A stretch of 53,813 bases of DNA from positions 1 to 53,813 of the forward strand of contig CACIIZ010000005.1 in assembly GCA_902586855.1 (NCBI GenBank), in the 5' to 3' direction. Below are positions 50,885 through 53,813 of the stretch, one piece after another. Position 1 is the stretch's first letter; the number at the start of each line of letters is the position of its first letter. A program made the translations under genes and the position numbers. Origin of the DNA: an uncultured Alphaproteobacteria bacterium (GTDB lineage Bacteria; Pseudomonadota; Alphaproteobacteria; Rhodobacterales; Rhodobacteraceae). The notes below the pieces were generated by a model, which did no database searches, had not been told where the DNA came from, and was given only the letters and a program-made list of their open reading frames with translations.

Positions 50885-51307
50885 AACTAAAATTGTATGA
50901 GCGGTATCACTTGCTTGGATCAGGGTTTGGTTTTTTGGGGTGCCCTCAAGGATATGTCTTAGGGGTGGATGACATAAGTGTCATAAGTATCATATCCCAA
51001 CGAAGCGTGCGAAATGAAGAGCAGAGAGTTCATTAAACCTTGAAACGAAATATGACACTTATGATAGATATGACAATGCCCCTCTGACTAGTGTGACTAA
51101 TCCTTTGAATGAGGTATGGTTTTTTGGGGCAGGGGTTAACCCACCCTCCAAATTGGAGGGGCTGTTCTCTGTATATTTATACCTGAAAGGGGAAGGGAGG
51201 TTTGTAAATTGCCCCCTTTTTGCCCCCTTTTTTTAAAATAAGGGCATTCACAGCAATTTCACTTAACCATATAAAAACCACCAAGCCCTTATTTTATTGG
51301 TGTTTTA
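50885..51307. repeat. Island repeat module adjoining intact tRNA-Ser
   Basis: Matches 41725-42109 over a long stretch. Confidence 0.88.
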
Positions 51308-51397
51308 TGGCGGAGAGACAGGGATTTGAACCCTGGGAACGCTTGCGCGCTCAACGGTTTTCGAGACCGCCCCGTTCAACCACTCCGGCACCTCTCC
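51308..51397 (-). tRNA. tRNA-Ser (anticodon CGA), CCA encoded
   Basis: Reverse strand GGAGAGGTGCCGGAGTGGTTGAACGGGGCGGTCTCGAAAACCGTTGAGCGCGCAAGCGTTCCCAGGGTTCAAATCCCTGTCTCTCCGCCA folds as class II tRNA; anticodon loop CTCGAAA. Confidence 0.95.
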
Positions 51398-51563
51398 TAA
51401 ATAATAATAAGTCTGATATCGCACATTTGTGAATTTAATCAACATCAGATATAATTTCCCCTTGACATTACCAAGAATTTGAAACACATCAGAGCCATCA
51501 AAAAGTACATGCAGTAATCTTCCCCATTTTTTTGTGGTGGCAGATTTATGATTTGGAATATCG

Positions 51564-52172
51564 ATGTTTGCAGTTTTTAAAACAGGCGGAAAGCAATATA
51601 AGGTATCAACCGGAGACATCTTTTCTGTTGAGAAACTATCAGCCGAGGAGGGAGATAAAATAAGGTTTAATCAAGTGCTCGCAATGGGTGACAAATCTCA
51701 AACTATTGGAGATCCACTCGTCTCAGGTGCATGTGTTGAAGCTGAAATATTAAGCCAAACCAAGGGTGAAAAGACAATTAATTTTGTTAAGCGAAGACGT
51801 AAGCACTCCTCCCAAAGAAAGAAAGGACATCGACAAAACCTTACGGTGATAAAGGTTTTAGATATCAAATCCAATCAAAAATCGTCTGTAAAAATCAGCG
51901 CGAACTATGAAATAATTGGGAAATTAGTAACTGAAAAAAAATCTGGAAAACTTTCTGGTCAGGACTCTCCACCAGCACAACCTGTAAAGAGTCTTACGAC
52001 CACGGCTCCATCTAGTACAAAAACAAGCAAAAAAAATCCGGCAGTTGCAAAAAGTACCGAACCTAAGACAAATTCTACCAAAGGGAATGTGAAAGAAAGT
52101 AAAAGCACAAAGAGCGAAGCGAAAAAAGCAACTATTAAGAAATCCAGCGGACAAACAAGAAATAAAAGTTAG
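51564..52172 (+). CDS. rplU: 50S ribosomal protein L21 with long basic C-terminal extension
   Basis: [25 protein letters not shown] ... [26 protein letters not shown]. Confidence 0.95.
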   Translation: MFAVFKTGGKQYKVSTGDIFSVEKLSAEEGDKIRFNQVLAMGDKSQTIGDPLVSGACVEAEILSQTKGEKTINFVKRRRKHSSQRKKGHRQNLTVIKVLDIKSNQKSSVKISANYEIIGKLVTEKKSGKLSGQDSPPAQPVKSLTTTAPSSTKTSKKNPAVAKSTEPKTNSTKGNVKESKSTKSEAKKATIKKSSGQTRNKS

Positions 52173-52182
52173 GAAATAATAA

Positions 52183-52431
52183 ATGGCACATAAAAAGGCA
52201 GGGGGATCGTCTCGAAATGGTCGTGATTCCGCAGGGCGACGTTTAGGTGTGAAAAAATTTGGCGGTGAATCTGTAATTGCAGGTAATATCATAGTTAGAC
52301 AGCGGGGTACCAAATGGTGGCCAGGAACAAATGTTGGAATAGGAAAAGACCATACGATATTTGCCACATCAGATGGAAAAGTAAGCTTTCACAAAGGCTT
52401 AAAGGGAAGAACTTTTATATCAATAATCTGA
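52183..52431 (+). CDS. rpmA: 50S ribosomal protein L27
   Basis: [29 protein letters not shown]...[26 protein letters not shown]. Confidence 0.98.
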   Translation: MAHKKAGGSSRNGRDSAGRRLGVKKFGGESVIAGNIIVRQRGTKWWPGTNVGIGKDHTIFATSDGKVSFHKGLKGRTFISII

Positions 52432-52472
52432 GTATATTTCTCCCTTAAACTCCTGTTAAAATGGAGAAATAG

Positions 52473-53063
52473 TTGGATCAATATATTTGGGGTTTAATTT
52501 TTTTTGCAACTTCTATGGTAGCCAGCCCTGGCCCAGCTAACATGATATTGTTAGCGGCAGGATCCCAGTTTGGTATGAAAAAATCTGTACCATTTGTTCT
52601 TGGAATTATTTTGTCAAAACAATTTATAATTTGGCCGATTGGCCTTGGAATACTAACTTTTTTTGAATACTTCCCAACTCTGATCAATCTGATAAAAGCC
52701 ATATCCTGCATATATATTATATGGTTGGCCTGGAAATTATCAAATTTCAGAATTACTGCCAAAACAAATCTAGTAAAGATTCCTTCGTTTTTCCATGGAC
52801 TGCCAGTACATCCGACTAATCCAAAAGCTTGGGCAATGGTGAGTGTTAGCTTCACCAGTTATACAAATGTAACTGACAATCCCTTATCCTCAACTATTAC
52901 AGTAGCTATTGTATTTATCATGGTGCAGCTGATTTTTCATACACTTTGGTGCTACTTTGGTCATCAATTAAAAAAACATTTTCAAGGTACTAAAGTTGAA
53001 ATTTGGTTGATGCGATGTCTATCTTCTCTTATGTTAGGAAGTTTATTGTTACTATTTCTTTGA
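52473..53063 (+). CDS. LysE family translocator
   Basis: SMVASPGPANMILLAAGSQFGMKKSVPFVLGI; multi-TM; TTG start. Confidence 0.85.
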   Translation: MDQYIWGLIFFATSMVASPGPANMILLAAGSQFGMKKSVPFVLGIILSKQFIIWPIGLGILTFFEYFPTLINLIKAISCIYIIWLAWKLSNFRITAKTNLVKIPSFFHGLPVHPTNPKAWAMVSVSFTSYTNVTDNPLSSTITVAIVFIMVQLIFHTLWCYFGHQLKKHFQGTKVEIWLMRCLSSLMLGSLLLLFL

Positions 53064-53108
53064 AATATACTAATGTATTAACAAATCTCCAAGACTTACA
53101 ATGCATAA

Positions 53109-53813
53109 ATGAAATTTCTAGACTTAGTTAAAATCAATATAAGATCAGGAACAGGTGGATCCGGAGCGCTCAGCTTCCGACGAGAGAAATTTATTGAAAA
53201 GGGCGGACCAGACGGGGGCAACGGGGGAAGAGGCGGTTCAGTGTGGGCCATCCCCGATGAGTCTCTTAACACCCTCATCGACTTTAGATATAGACAACAT
53301 CATTTTGCCGGTAATGGAAGGTCAGGCCAAGGTAAAAGAAAAACTGGTGAGTCTGGGAAAGATATGTTTATTAGACTACCATTAGGGACAGAAATTTTGA
53401 ATGATGACCAAAAGATCATTATTGGTGAAATTAACGAAATTACTGACAGGTTATTACTTGCTATCGGAGGTTCTGGTGGTCTGGGTAATCACCATTTTAA
53501 ATCATCTACAAATCGTACACCAAGAAAATTTACAAAAGGAGGCTCTGGTATTGAAAGAGCTATCTGGCTAAGACTCAAATTAATTGCAGACATCGGATTA
53601 TTAGGCTTGCCCAACGCCGGAAAATCAACTTTTCTTTCTGTAACTTCGAAAGCTAAACCCAAAATAGCTAATTATCCTTTTACTACATTGATACCAAAGT
53701 TAGGGGTCGTATCAGTGAACAATAGAGATGCAGTTGTAGCGGACATACCCGGGTTGATAGAAGGTGCCCATAAAGGTAAGGGAGCTGGTGTAAGTTTTCT
53801 TGGTCATATTGAA
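53109..53813 (+). CDS. obgE: GTPase ObgE/CgtA, 3' end outside window (not listed in the ORF track)
   Basis: [45 protein letters not shown]...; [28 protein letters not shown]. Confidence 0.97.
   Translation, partial: MKFLDLVKINIRSGTGGSGALSFRREKFIEKGGPDGGNGGRGGSVWAIPDESLNTLIDFRYRQHHFAGNGRSGQGKRKTGESGKDMFIRLPLGTEILNDDQKIIIGEINEITDRLLLAIGGSGGLGNHHFKSSTNRTPRKFTKGGSGIERAIWLRLKLIADIGLLGLPNAGKSTFLSVTSKAKPKIANYPFTTLIPKLGVVSVNNRDAVVADIPGLIEGAHKGKGAGVSFLGHIE

Noticed and set aside
51220-51619. ORFs 51220-51432 (+) and 51305-51619 (-) over the tRNA (MAERQGFEPWE..., VPEWLNGAVSKTVERASVPRVQIPVSPP)
   Set aside because: Both overlap the intact tRNA-Ser and are well-known tRNA translation artefacts.
53096-53385. 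ORFs 53096-53278 (-) and 53155-53385 (+)
   Set aside because: Out of frame with the clear ObgE coding sequence starting at 53109.

Overview
AT-rich window, probably from a marine alphaproteobacterium-like genome (an inference from gene content, not tested). The left part carries ordinary metabolic and transport genes: a NitT/TauT-type ABC transporter, a DmdA-like GcvT-family protein, an ABC exporter next to a SABATH-like methyltransferase and a haloalkane-dehalogenase-like hydrolase, and polysaccharide genes. The right end is core genome: an intact tRNA-Ser(CGA), rplU, rpmA, a LysE-family transporter and the start of obgE. Between about 16.5 and 51.4 kb lies what reads as a composite integration hot spot. 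It holds at least four clear 3'-tRNA-Ser (att-like) fragments plus one badly decayed copy, each in a shared repeat module. It also holds two integrase C-terminal remnants and one full tyrosine recombinase gene enclosed by a perfect 98-bp inverted repeat. The cargo is dominated by small proteins: a duplicated two-gene cassette of unknown function with a shared 5' leader, and several short GYD/dimeric alpha-beta-barrel-like proteins. A MORN-repeat/trypsin-like protease is also present. The best candidates for something undescribed are the IR-enclosed integrase, the nested tRNA-Ser scar array with co-varying 11-bp tandem motifs, and the small-protein cassettes with repeated leaders and operators. 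All assignments come from reading the sequence and protein motifs; no database search was run.
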